A DNA stretch of 64,000 nucleotides, from contig NZ_CP023564.1 in assembly GCF_002407065.1 (NCBI RefSeq), positions 2,852,001 to 2,916,000 on the forward strand. The letters run 5' to 3'. Within the stretch, counting starts at the first letter, position 1; each line of letters begins with the position of its first letter. This DNA comes from Brachybacterium ginsengisoli (GTDB lineage Bacteria; Actinomycetota; Actinomycetes; Actinomycetales; Dermabacteraceae). The notes beneath the pieces are model-generated. The model did no database searches. It was not told where the DNA came from and was given only the letters and a program-made list of their open reading frames with translations. The position numbers were made by a program, and so were the translations under genes. Positions 8,298-18,531 of the stretch are shown piece by piece.

Positions 8298-9527
8298 ATG
8301 GATGCACGACTGACCCGACGCGGCCTGCTCGGCACGGCCGCTGCGCTGACCGCCCTCGGCACCGGCACCGCCGCCGCGACCGCCGCCGGCGCAGCGGCGC
8401 TCCCCCTGATCAAGGACCAGGGCCGCCGACAGGGCAGCTACGAGGAGCAGGTCCTCGCCGCGCCCGGTGATTGGGGAGTGCTGAACTTCCGCATCCCGGC
8501 CCTGGCCGTCGCCCCGAACGGGGATCTGCTCGCGGCCTTCGACAAGCGGCCCGTGCACGGCGACTCCCCTGCTCCGAACTCGATCTGGCAGCGACGCTCC
8601 ACCGACGGAGGGCTCACCTGGGGCGAGCCGACGGTGATCCGTCAGGGCCTCGAGTCCGACGTCCCCGGGGAGAAGCTCGGCTACTCCGACCCCTCCTATG
8701 TGGTCGACGTCGAGACCGGGACGATCTTCCTGTTCTGCGTGTTCTCCAAGGACGTCGGCGTGTGGGACGGCGAGTACGGCAACGACGACGCGGACCGTCG
8801 GATCATGAGCGCGAACCTCAGCATCAGCCACGACTCCGGCGCGACCTGGGAGCACCGCTCCCTCACCGAGGTCGTCAAGCCTGCGGACTGCCGCGCCATG
8901 TTCGCCTCCTCCGGCGCCGGCATCCAGCTGCGCTACGGGAAGCACAGGGGCCGACTGATCCAGCAGTACGCCGGCTGGTTCCGGAGCGGGTCCGGCGGCG
9001 AGGTCGTCTCGGCGTACTCCGTCTACTCCGACGACCACGGCGAGACCTGGACGATGGGCACCCCGGTGGGTGCCGAGATGGACGAGAACAAGGTCGTCGA
9101 GCTCTCCGACGGCACCGTCATGCTCAACTCCCGCGAGCACGTGCGCACCGGCCGGCGCTGGGTGGCGCTCAGCCATGACGGGGGTGAGACCTGGGAGGAT
9201 CTCCATCGTGATCCCACCCTCGTCGACCCCGGCAACAACGCCCAGATCAGCCGCGCATACCCGGACGCGCCGCAGGGCTCCGCGGCAGCGAGGGTGCTGC
9301 TCTTCTCCCACGCCGACCACGTGCCCACCGACCGCGTGAACGGCACCGTCGAGATCTCGACCGACGATGGCGCGACCTGGGAGCGCAAGCGGGTCTTCGC
9401 CCCCGGCGCGTGCCAGTACTCGGTGATCATCCCCGTGGGCCGGGACGAATTCCTCCTCGCCTACGAGGGCGAGCAGGAGACGCTCATGATCGCGCGCCTG
9501 GACATGAACTGGATCCTCTCGCGATGA
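8298..9527 (+). CDS. Exported exo-alpha-sialidase
   Basis: A 409-residue sialidase (neuraminidase) of the BNR/Asp-box six-bladed propeller family. The twin-arginine signal TRRGLLGTAAALTALG points to Tat export. The FRIP arginine motif follows at NFRIPALAVAPNG, and five Asp boxes are visible: STDGGLTWGE, SHDSGATWEH, SDDHGETWTM, SHDGGETWED and STDDGATWER. A downstream CQYSVI segment probably supplies the nucleophilic tyrosine. It would release terminal sialic acids from glycans outside the cell, feeding the importer upstream. The ATG at 8298 has AAGGAGA 7 bases before it. The next sialidase gene starts inside its stop codon. Confidence 0.93.
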   Translation: MDARLTRRGLLGTAAALTALGTGTAAATAAGAAALPLIKDQGRRQGSYEEQVLAAPGDWGVLNFRIPALAVAPNGDLLAAFDKRPVHGDSPAPNSIWQRRSTDGGLTWGEPTVIRQGLESDVPGEKLGYSDPSYVVDVETGTIFLFCVFSKDVGVWDGEYGNDDADRRIMSANLSISHDSGATWEHRSLTEVVKPADCRAMFASSGAGIQLRYGKHRGRLIQQYAGWFRSGSGGEVVSAYSVYSDDHGETWTMGTPVGAEMDENKVVELSDGTVMLNSREHVRTGRRWVALSHDGGETWEDLHRDPTLVDPGNNAQISRAYPDAPQGSAAARVLLFSHADHVPTDRVNGTVEISTDDGATWERKRVFAPGACQYSVIIPVGRDEFLLAYEGEQETLMIARLDMNWILSR

Positions 9528-10642
9528 TCTCCCTCGGCTCCTCCCCGGCACCGGTGCCCGAGCGCTCGGTGCCCCACACCGTGCTCGCCCGCGCCGGGGA
9601 GGGGCCGTGGCCCCGGTACCGGATCGTGGCCCTGATCTCCCTCGGCCAGGGGCAGCTGCTCGCCGCCTTCGACGGCCGGGACACCGGCCAGGACGTCCCG
9701 GACCCGACGGGGCTGGTGCAGCGACGCTCGCTCGACGGCGGTCGCACCTGGGGCCCGTTCGAGGTGCTGCGGGAAGCGGACCGCGAGCGCGGGCAGTGGT
9801 ACTGCGACCCCAGCTACCTCCACGACCCGGTCTCGGGCCGGCTGATCGTCTTCCACACCCATGCCAAGGATCGAGGCGTGTGGGACGCGGTGGCCGGCGT
9901 CGACGACGCGGACCGCGACGTGATGGGCTCGGTCGTCGGGATCTCCGAGGATGCCGGGCACAGCTGGCAGTTCCGCTCCGTCACCGCGGTCGCCGCTCCC
10001 CCGGAGCAGATCCGCACCGCCTTCCCCACCTCGGGCGCCGGGATCGTGCTGCGTCGCGGACCGCATGCGGGCCGGATGCTGCAGCCGTACTGCGGATGGT
10101 TCACGGCGCCCGACGGAGAGGTGGTGCGCTCCTTCGTGCTGTTCTCCGACGACCACGGCGAGACCTGGCGACGCGGGGCTCCGGTCGGCGAGGACATGGA
10201 CGAGACCACGGTCGTGGAGCTCTCCGACGGTCGGGTGCTGCTGAACTCGCGCGACCACGCCCGTGGCGGGCATCGCCGGATCGCGGTCTCCGCGGACGGC
10301 GGGGAGAGCTGGGAGGATCGCGGCATCGACCCGCAGTTCGTGGATCCCGGGAACAACGCACAGCTCGCAGCCCTGCACCCGGAGGCCCCGGCAGGGGACC
10401 CCGGAGCACAGCAGCTGCTGTTCACGGGCGCCCGTGATCGCTTCGCTCGGGTCCGGGGCACCCTGAGCGTCTCCCACGACGACGGCGAGCACTGGCACGA
10501 GGCGCTGGTGTTCGAGCCGGGTCCGCTGGACTATTCGGTGGTCCAGGCCCTGGGCGACGGAGCGATCGGGGTCCTGTGGGAGGTGGAGGCGCGCGAGATC
10601 CGCTTCGCCCGGATCGAGGAGGCCGAGCTGCCGACGGCGTGA
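9524..10642 (+). CDS. Second sialidase, no signal peptide
   Basis: A 372-residue paralogue of the preceding sialidase. It has Asp boxes SLDGGRTWGP, SEDAGHSWQF, SDDHGETWRR, SADGGESWED and SHDDGEHWHE, and a late LDYSVV segment matching the catalytic tyrosine region. The arginine motif is changed from FRIP to YRIV but keeps the Arg. No export signal is seen, so it is predicted to be cytoplasmic and could act on imported sialylated oligosaccharides. The ATG at 9524 overlaps the previous stop (ATGA), so the two sialidases are coupled. A strong hairpin follows the stop, closing the cluster. Confidence 0.88.
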   Translation: MISLGSSPAPVPERSVPHTVLARAGEGPWPRYRIVALISLGQGQLLAAFDGRDTGQDVPDPTGLVQRRSLDGGRTWGPFEVLREADRERGQWYCDPSYLHDPVSGRLIVFHTHAKDRGVWDAVAGVDDADRDVMGSVVGISEDAGHSWQFRSVTAVAAPPEQIRTAFPTSGAGIVLRRGPHAGRMLQPYCGWFTAPDGEVVRSFVLFSDDHGETWRRGAPVGEDMDETTVVELSDGRVLLNSRDHARGGHRRIAVSADGGESWEDRGIDPQFVDPGNNAQLAALHPEAPAGDPGAQQLLFTGARDRFARVRGTLSVSHDDGEHWHEALVFEPGPLDYSVVQALGDGAIGVLWEVEAREIRFARIEEAELPTA

Positions 10643-10657
10643 CGGCGGCACGCACGA

Positions 10658-10696
10658 CGGCGGGGGGCGGCATCCGTGTGGATGCCGCCCCCGCCG
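10658..10696. terminator. Intrinsic terminator-like hairpin between convergent genes
   Basis: A 17-bp GC-rich stem (CGGCGGGGG...CGGCATCC paired to its complement with one bulged G) closes over a GTGT loop at 10676-10679. It lies between the end of the second sialidase on plus and the end of the subtilase on minus, so it can serve both directions. No long U-tract follows, as is common in high-GC actinobacteria. Confidence 0.7.
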
Positions 10697-10715
10697 TGCG
10701 CTGTGCCGCTCGGGC

Positions 10716-13415
<2,700 letters not shown>

Positions 13416-13628
13416 CGTCGCGAACCTCCGGAAAGGGATGGAGTGGGTGTGCTGCGCGTCGTCGCGCCCGGGATCACCGGCGCGCACCAGCACTGGGCAT
13501 CTCATCACGAACCGGTGCCCGAGGTGAGCCCGATCACCGAAGAGCCAGGCCACGATTGTGCAACGACGAGGCGCCACGGCTGCGCCGACCGTGCAAGGGC
13601 CCGTGCAGGCCCCGGTGACAGCTCGCCG

Positions 13629-14471
13629 TCACGGGAGTGCGCCCGACGGCTCCTCGCTCTCGCTCTCATGGTGCAGGGTGATCGCCTGAGGCGTCGGCAG
13701 CTCGTATCCGGGACGGTCGAGGAACTCCAGGGCCTCGTCCGCACGCTCGTCCTCGTCCAGCACCATCACGCTGAGCATCCCGAGCCGGCCATCATCGATC
13801 TGCAGCTCCAGCGAGAAGCAGAAGCCGCCCTGATCGAAGCGGCCGGTGACCGGCCAGGTCTGATTCCACGGCACGGCGAGGTGCTCCGCCCGCTCGACGA
13901 CGAGCATCACGTCGCTGCTCCCGCTGTCGACCTCGACGATGCGAGTGGAGTCCAGCTGCGTGCGCAGCGCAGGGGCGCCGGCGTGGTCGCCGCCGTCGAC
14001 CGGAGGCTCGAGCAGCGCCGCGATCAACGCTCTGACCTGCTCGGGCATCTCCACCGTCGCCTGGCCGTCCTCGGACGGAGCAAGCTCGCCACCGCGTTCG
14101 GTCCAGGTCGGCGTCTGCACCAGGTAGAGCACCGCCGCGCCAGCCGCCCCGATCCCGGCCAGCAGCAGCCGCGGCCGCGACACTCCGAGACGATGGAGCC
14201 CGCCCACGATCCTGTGATCCAGGTGCTCGGACAGGTCCATGAGGCCCAGGGTGACGCCTCCGCCGAGGAGCCCGTCGAGCGTCGGATCCAGCAGCGCTCC
14301 CTCTTCGGTCGTGGTATCCGCGACGAGCAGACCGCTCACCGCAGCCGTGCCCACCCGGTAGGCGGCACGGGTCCAGGGTCCGAGCCGTCGGGGCTCGATG
14401 AGGCTGAGGGCCCCCACTGCGCCTGCCGCGACAGTGAGGCGGAGCAGGCGGCCGGAAGAGATCGAGGTCAT
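13629..14471 (-). CDS. Membrane protein of unknown function
   Basis: A 280-residue protein with about three hydrophobic segments in its first half (LRLTVAAGAVGALSLIE, GTAAVSGLLVADT, LLLAGIGAAGAAVLYLVQT). A soluble C-terminal domain of about 160 residues follows, with acidic patches and a LVVERAEHLAVPWNQTW segment. I do not recognise the family. The start has a TAGAAT hexamer 6 bases upstream and no ribosome site, which suggests a leaderless message. It is divergent from the DUF2079 protein gene, whose start also looks leaderless, across 117 bp. Confidence 0.7.
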   Translation of the reverse strand: MTSISSGRLLRLTVAAGAVGALSLIEPRRLGPWTRAAYRVGTAAVSGLLVADTTTEEGALLDPTLDGLLGGGVTLGLMDLSEHLDHRIVGGLHRLGVSRPRLLLAGIGAAGAAVLYLVQTPTWTERGGELAPSEDGQATVEMPEQVRALIAALLEPPVDGGDHAGAPALRTQLDSTRIVEVDSGSSDVMLVVERAEHLAVPWNQTWPVTGRFDQGGFCFSLELQIDDGRLGMLSVMVLDEDERADEALEFLDRPGYELPTPQAITLHHESESEEPSGALP

Positions 14472-14477
14472 GAGCCG

Positions 14478-14483
14478 ATTCTA
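14478..14483 (-). promoter_or_regulatory. -10 hexamer TAGAAT, probable leaderless promoter
   Basis: TAGAAT on the minus strand ends 6 bases before the ATG at 14471. This is the spacing expected if transcription starts at the A of the start codon. No Shine-Dalgarno sequence is present and no convincing -35 element is seen. Confidence 0.6.
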
Positions 14484-14575
14484 TGGTCAGCACAGGATTC
14501 GCCGGCAGGGCGCTCACGTGACGGAGCAGAGCCCCCGCCCCCACCCCTGCGATCCGGCCGCGCGTGCGGGCCCGG

Positions 14576-14581
14576 TACCCT
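14576..14581 (+). promoter_or_regulatory. -10 hexamer TACCCT, probable leaderless promoter
   Basis: TACCCT ends 7 bases before the GTG start at 14589. No ribosome site lies in the gap. It is one of several start sites in the window with this architecture. Confidence 0.6.
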
Positions 14582-14588
14582 GCTCACC

Positions 14589-16067
14589 GTGAACCGCACC
14601 GCCGACGCTCCCTCGCCCCGGCAGGACGCCCCGCCGTCCACCGACCGAGCCGCGCGGCGGGGATGGCACCTGGTGCCCCCGTTGCTCGCCGTGCTCGCGA
14701 CCGTCGCCTATGGGGTGCAGGGCACGCTGCAGTTCCGGAACCTCACGGCACGGTCCTGGGACCTGGGGATCTTCACGCAGCTCGCGCGGGCCTACGGTGA
14801 GCTGCGGGCGCCGATCGTCCCGATCAAGGGCGACGACGTGAACCTGCTCGGTGACCACTTCCATCCGATCCTGGCGCTGCTCGCCCCCGTGTGGTGGGTG
14901 TGGCCCTCGGGCGAGGCGCTGCTGTGGACCCAGGCGCTGCTGCTGGGGATCTCCGCGATCCCGTTGACCCGGATCGCGATCGATCGCCTCGGCCCCTGGC
15001 TGGGCTCCGTCGCGGGCGGGGCGTACGTGTTCTCCTTCGGGCTGCAATCCGCGGCGTCCGTGCAGTTCCACGAGATCGCGTTCGCGGTGCCGCTGCTGGC
15101 GATGGCCCTGACCGCCCTGCTGCGTGACCGGGTGCCCGCCGCTGTGCTGTGGGCGGCGCCCCTGGTGCTGGTCAAGGAGGATCTCGGTCTCACCGTCGCG
15201 CTGCTGGGAGGGATCATCGCGCTGCGGCACCGGGACGATCGCGAGCATCGCCTGCTGGGATACGCCCTCGCGTGCTGGGGCGCGGGCTGGTTCATCCTGT
15301 CGACCTTCGTGATCCTGCCGGCGCTGAACACCGCCGGGCAGTACGACTACACCGACAACCTGGGCTCGCCGCTGGAGGTGTTCTGGCCGCCGGTGAAGTG
15401 GCTGACGGTGCTCATGCTGCTGCTGGCGGCGGGCCTGATCGGCGGCCGCTCCCCGCTGATCTGGCTGATGCTCCCCACCCTCGCCTGGCGCTTCACGGGC
15501 ACGGTCGAGTTCTACTGGGACTGGTACTGGCACTACAACGCCGTGCTGATGCCGATCGCGCTGGCCGCGATGCTCGACGCCCTCGGGGATCGGCGCACCG
15601 GACGGGCGACCGTCTGGTGGCGGGAGCGGTCCGAGCGGCCCGCCCGATGGATGCGCGTGAGCGCGGTCGCGCTCTCCGCGGCCGTGACCCTTGCGCTCGG
15701 TCCCGCGATGCCCGTGCTCGACGTGGTACGGCCCGAGAGGTGGGAGCCGACCTGGAGGGCGCCGATCGCCGCCGAGGCGCTGGCCGCGGTGCCGGACGAC
15801 ACGGTGCTCGCCGTCGACATCACCCTCATGGCCCAGGCCGTCCCCGATCACGACGTGCAGTGGCTCCACGGCCCGAACCGGCGCGTGCCCGACTGCGTGC
15901 TCAGCGACCAGTACGCCTTCTCCTGGGCCGGCACCCCGCCGCCGAGCACCGCTGTCTGGGCCGAGCAGGAGTGGAACGAGACCTACCGGGAGGTCTTCTC
16001 CGACGGCGGCTTCACCGTGGTGTGCCGTCCGGAGGTCGGCGCGCATCCGGCCCCCGCCGCGGGCTGA
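14589..16067 (+). CDS. DUF2079 family polytopic membrane protein
   Basis: A 492-residue membrane protein matching DUF2079: an N-terminal helix (LVPPLLAVLATVAYGVQGT), then the family's typical RSWDLGIFTQLARAYGEL and GDHFHPILALLAPVWWVWPS, FHEIAFAVPLLAMAL, VKEDLGLTVALLGG. About ten hydrophobic segments follow one another, with a periplasmic-type C-terminal part (PDHDVQWLHGPNRRVPDC). The fold resembles glycosyltransferase-type membrane proteins, but the substrate is unknown. The frame is open for more than 3 kb upstream, antisense to the subtilase; that part is not coding, and the GTG at 14589 is where conserved sequence and a TACCCT hexamer meet. Confidence 0.85.
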   Translation: MNRTADAPSPRQDAPPSTDRAARRGWHLVPPLLAVLATVAYGVQGTLQFRNLTARSWDLGIFTQLARAYGELRAPIVPIKGDDVNLLGDHFHPILALLAPVWWVWPSGEALLWTQALLLGISAIPLTRIAIDRLGPWLGSVAGGAYVFSFGLQSAASVQFHEIAFAVPLLAMALTALLRDRVPAAVLWAAPLVLVKEDLGLTVALLGGIIALRHRDDREHRLLGYALACWGAGWFILSTFVILPALNTAGQYDYTDNLGSPLEVFWPPVKWLTVLMLLLAAGLIGGRSPLIWLMLPTLAWRFTGTVEFYWDWYWHYNAVLMPIALAAMLDALGDRRTGRATVWWRERSERPARWMRVSAVALSAAVTLALGPAMPVLDVVRPERWEPTWRAPIAAEALAAVPDDTVLAVDITLMAQAVPDHDVQWLHGPNRRVPDCVLSDQYAFSWAGTPPPSTAVWAEQEWNETYREVFSDGGFTVVCRPEVGAHPAPAAG

Positions 16068-16097
16068 GTCCCGAGGCCGGGCCCCGGAGGCGGGTCG

Positions 16098-16904
16098 TCA
16101 GGCGTCGACCTGCCCCTGCTCCGTGCCGTCGGCCGGGGTCTCGACGGTCCCGGCGCTCCCGGGCTCCTCGCCCGTGCCCTCACCCTCGGCAGGGGCCGAC
16201 GTCCCGGGCCCCGCCGGGGAGGACGGAGACGCCTCCGGCTCCGTCGGCGCTGGCCTCGTCGGCTCGGGGTCCGTGGGAGCTGGAGTGGTCGGCTCCGGGT
16301 CCGTCTGGGCCGGAGTCGTCGGTTCGGGAGTCGTCGGCTCGGGAGTCGTCGGAGCGGGCGTCGAGGGCCCGGGATCCGCGGAGCCGCCGCCGGGACGGTT
16401 CCCTCCCGACGAGCTCCCGCCGCCGCTGCCGCGACCGCCGGAGGAACCGCCCTGGGAGGAGCCTCGCTGCCCGTCCTCGGTCCCCGGCTCGGCGGTCGCG
16501 GGCTCCTGCCGCTCGGTGATCGCGGCGGTCGTCTCCTCGGGGGCGGCCGTCTCCTCCGGGGTCGTGGTCTCCTCCGGCGTCGTCGACGGCTCGGGCTCCT
16601 CCTCCGGCGTGCTCTGCACGGGCGCGATCGTCGGGCTCGGGCTCTGCGCGGGGGTCTCCTCGCCGCCGCCGTCGGAGGCCGCAGGGTCCTGTGCGGTCGT
16701 CCCCGCGGGATCCTCGGCCGGCCGCTCGTGCGGGTCCCCTGCGAGCGCCGCGAGAGGGCCGAGCCCGGCCGCCCCGAGGCCGGTCACCGTGCCCACGGCG
16801 AGGATGCTCGCCGCGGCCAGGCCGCGCAGCAGCCTCTGCTGCGAGACCAGCGGGACCGTGCTGCGGATCCCCGTGGCCCTCCGTCGCGTGCTGCTGCCCC
16901 TCAT
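16098..16904 (-). CDS. Pro/Thr/Glu-rich exported surface protein
   Basis: A 268-residue protein with a basic N terminus, one hydrophobic segment (LLRGLAAASILAVGTVTGLGAAGLGPLAAL) and then about 210 residues of low complexity. The first part is rich in P, T and E (TPEEEPEPSTTPEETTTPEE), the middle is Gly/Ser-rich, and the last third is tandem PTTPEPTT and PTDPEPT units. Such tails usually span or decorate the cell wall. No LPXTG or enzyme domain is seen. The opposite strand has long open frames here because of the repeat composition, but only this strand gives a signal/anchor and a typical wall-spanning composition. Confidence 0.65.
   Translation of the reverse strand: MRGSSTRRRATGIRSTVPLVSQQRLLRGLAAASILAVGTVTGLGAAGLGPLAALAGDPHERPAEDPAGTTAQDPAASDGGGEETPAQSPSPTIAPVQSTPEEEPEPSTTPEETTTPEETAAPEETTAAITERQEPATAEPGTEDGQRGSSQGGSSGGRGSGGGSSSGGNRPGGGSADPGPSTPAPTTPEPTTPEPTTPAQTDPEPTTPAPTDPEPTRPAPTEPEASPSSPAGPGTSAPAEGEGTGEEPGSAGTVETPADGTEQGQVDA
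16240..16365 (-). repeat. Tandem Thr-Pro coding repeats
   Basis: Degenerate 12- to 24-base units encode PTTPEP, PTTPEP, PTTPAQTDPE, PTTPAPTDPE and PTRPAP in the surface protein. Near-identical neighbouring units suggest growth by slippage. Boundaries are approximate. Confidence 0.6.
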
Positions 16905-16991
16905 CTGCGCCCCTTCGGCCCGATCCCTGCCCTCATCCTCGGAGGTCAGCGTACTGTTCCGCGGGCGTCTCCCCCACCGCTCAGGAGCGGC

Positions 16992-18485
16992 TCACACCGG
17001 GTCGGCGCGATCGATGCCGCTGCGGCGTCCCCGATGCGGTCGCGGGTCGATCTGCGCCTTGGCGAGCTGGCTCCGCTCGCGCTCGGCCCGGGCCGAGGCG
17101 AGACGGAGCCGCCAGGGCGAGAGGCGCTCCGCGGCGAGCGCGATCTGCAGGCCGCGGGAGAGAGCGAGATCCGCCGCCGAGGCCGGCAGGGCGGCGAGCT
17201 CCTCGGCGCGTGCGGGCAGCTCGTGCGCCGTCCCGCAGGCGCTCCAGCGGGCCGCGACCTGGAGGATCCGGCTGCGGGTGTCGAGGATCGAATGGCGCGC
17301 CCCGGGGACCTCGAGCAGGCGCGCCGACGGGATCCGGGCGGCGAGCTCGCGGGCGATCCTCGGCGGCGAGACGAGGTCCTGGGTGCCGGTGATCACGAGC
17401 GTCGGCGCGGTGATCGCGGGCGCGACCGAGCGCAGATCGACCGGTTCGCCCCGGAAGGGCGGCACCGCGCGGGCCTGGTCCGCGGCATGCAGCAGCGGAT
17501 CCAGCGGACCGCCGTCGCCGTGATGGCCGCCCCCGAGCTCGGTGTGGGTGATCCGGGCGGTGAGGTCGTGCTCGACCACATAGGGCGTGGACTGCAGCCA
17601 GGCCTGGTTCAGCACCTGGCGCACGCTGGTCCAGGTCAGTCGCCCGCGGCCCACGGCCAGCAGGTCCACGAGCTCCCGTACGGCGTGCGGGCCGCCGTGC
17701 TCGTGGACCGCGAGCACCACGGGACCGGCCCGCCGCGCGTCCACCACGCCCTCCTCCGCCAGGCGGCGGAGGGTGCGGGCGGTGGTGGCGGTCGCCGGAT
17801 CCGTCCCCTCCCAGTACGCCTCCCGCAGGGCCTGCTGGGCCACGGCCTCGTCGGCCGCGCCGGTCAGCGGGGAGTCCAGCACCAGGGAGTGCACCCGCTC
17901 GGGATGGAGGACGGCGAGCAGCTGGGCGAGATACGCGCCGTAGCCGGTGCCCACCACCGCCGCCTGCTCGACCCGGGCGTGGTCGAGCACGGCGACCAGG
18001 TCGCCGATCACCTCGCGCACGCCCATCGCCTGCGCCGGCAGGTCCTCCCCCGTGGAGTCGAGCCGGGAGAGCCCCACCCCGCGGTGCTCCATCATGAGCA
18101 CGTCCAGGCCGCGCCCCGCCAGGCTGCGCCGCAGCACGTCGTAGGGCAGCACGGAGGCGCGCGCCGGGCCGTCGGGCACGATCAGCACCGGGACCTGCGG
18201 CTCGGCGATCCCCGACGGCTGGGTGGCCGTCGCCGGGCGGCCGGTGGAGCGACCGCCGGGCCGCGGCCGCGGATCCCGGATCGAGGACGGCCGACGCGGG
18301 AGGGTGCGCGCATAGCGCAGCGGGAACAGCCGGGGGTCCTCGGCGGAGAACTCCCGGTAGACCGTCATCAGGTCGTTGCGCAGCTGGAGCAGGTCGTCCT
18401 GGGACGAGCGGTCGAACAGCTCGGAGGTCAACGACCGTGCGGCGACGGGCGGCACGACGGCGGGCGGCACGGCGGAGGGGCTCAC
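16992..18485 (-). CDS. Alpha/beta hydrolase fold protein lacking the nucleophilic serine
   Basis: A 497-residue protein of the proline-iminopeptidase-like alpha/beta hydrolase type. Recognisable parts are an oxyanion region (VLIVPDGPARAS), MMEHRGVGLSRLDSTGEDL, the nucleophile elbow VVGTGYGAYLAQLLAVLHPERV, the acid TGTQDLVSP and the late histidine GARHSILD. At the elbow the expected Ser is Gly181, encoded GGC, one base from AGC. The protein is therefore predicted to be catalytically dead or to use another residue. GTG at 18485 has GGAGG 5 bases upstream. It follows prolyl oligopeptidase by 46 bp in the same direction, suggesting a joint role in peptide handling. Confidence 0.85.
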   Translation of the reverse strand: MSPSAVPPAVVPPVAARSLTSELFDRSSQDDLLQLRNDLMTVYREFSAEDPRLFPLRYARTLPRRPSSIRDPRPRPGGRSTGRPATATQPSGIAEPQVPVLIVPDGPARASVLPYDVLRRSLAGRGLDVLMMEHRGVGLSRLDSTGEDLPAQAMGVREVIGDLVAVLDHARVEQAAVVGTGYGAYLAQLLAVLHPERVHSLVLDSPLTGAADEAVAQQALREAYWEGTDPATATTARTLRRLAEEGVVDARRAGPVVLAVHEHGGPHAVRELVDLLAVGRGRLTWTSVRQVLNQAWLQSTPYVVEHDLTARITHTELGGGHHGDGGPLDPLLHAADQARAVPPFRGEPVDLRSVAPAITAPTLVITGTQDLVSPPRIARELAARIPSARLLEVPGARHSILDTRSRILQVAARWSACGTAHELPARAEELAALPASAADLALSRGLQIALAAERLSPWRLRLASARAERERSQLAKAQIDPRPHRGRRSGIDRADPV

Positions 18486-18531
18486 ACGCCCCTCCGGCCG
18501 TCCGGCCGCCCGTCGGGCCGCTGCCGCCAGG

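Noticed and set aside
15691-17523. Plus-strand open frame over the surface-protein gene
   Set aside because: Its Ser/Val/Gly repeats are the mirror of the Thr/Pro/Glu-rich minus-strand gene, which alone has a membrane/signal segment.
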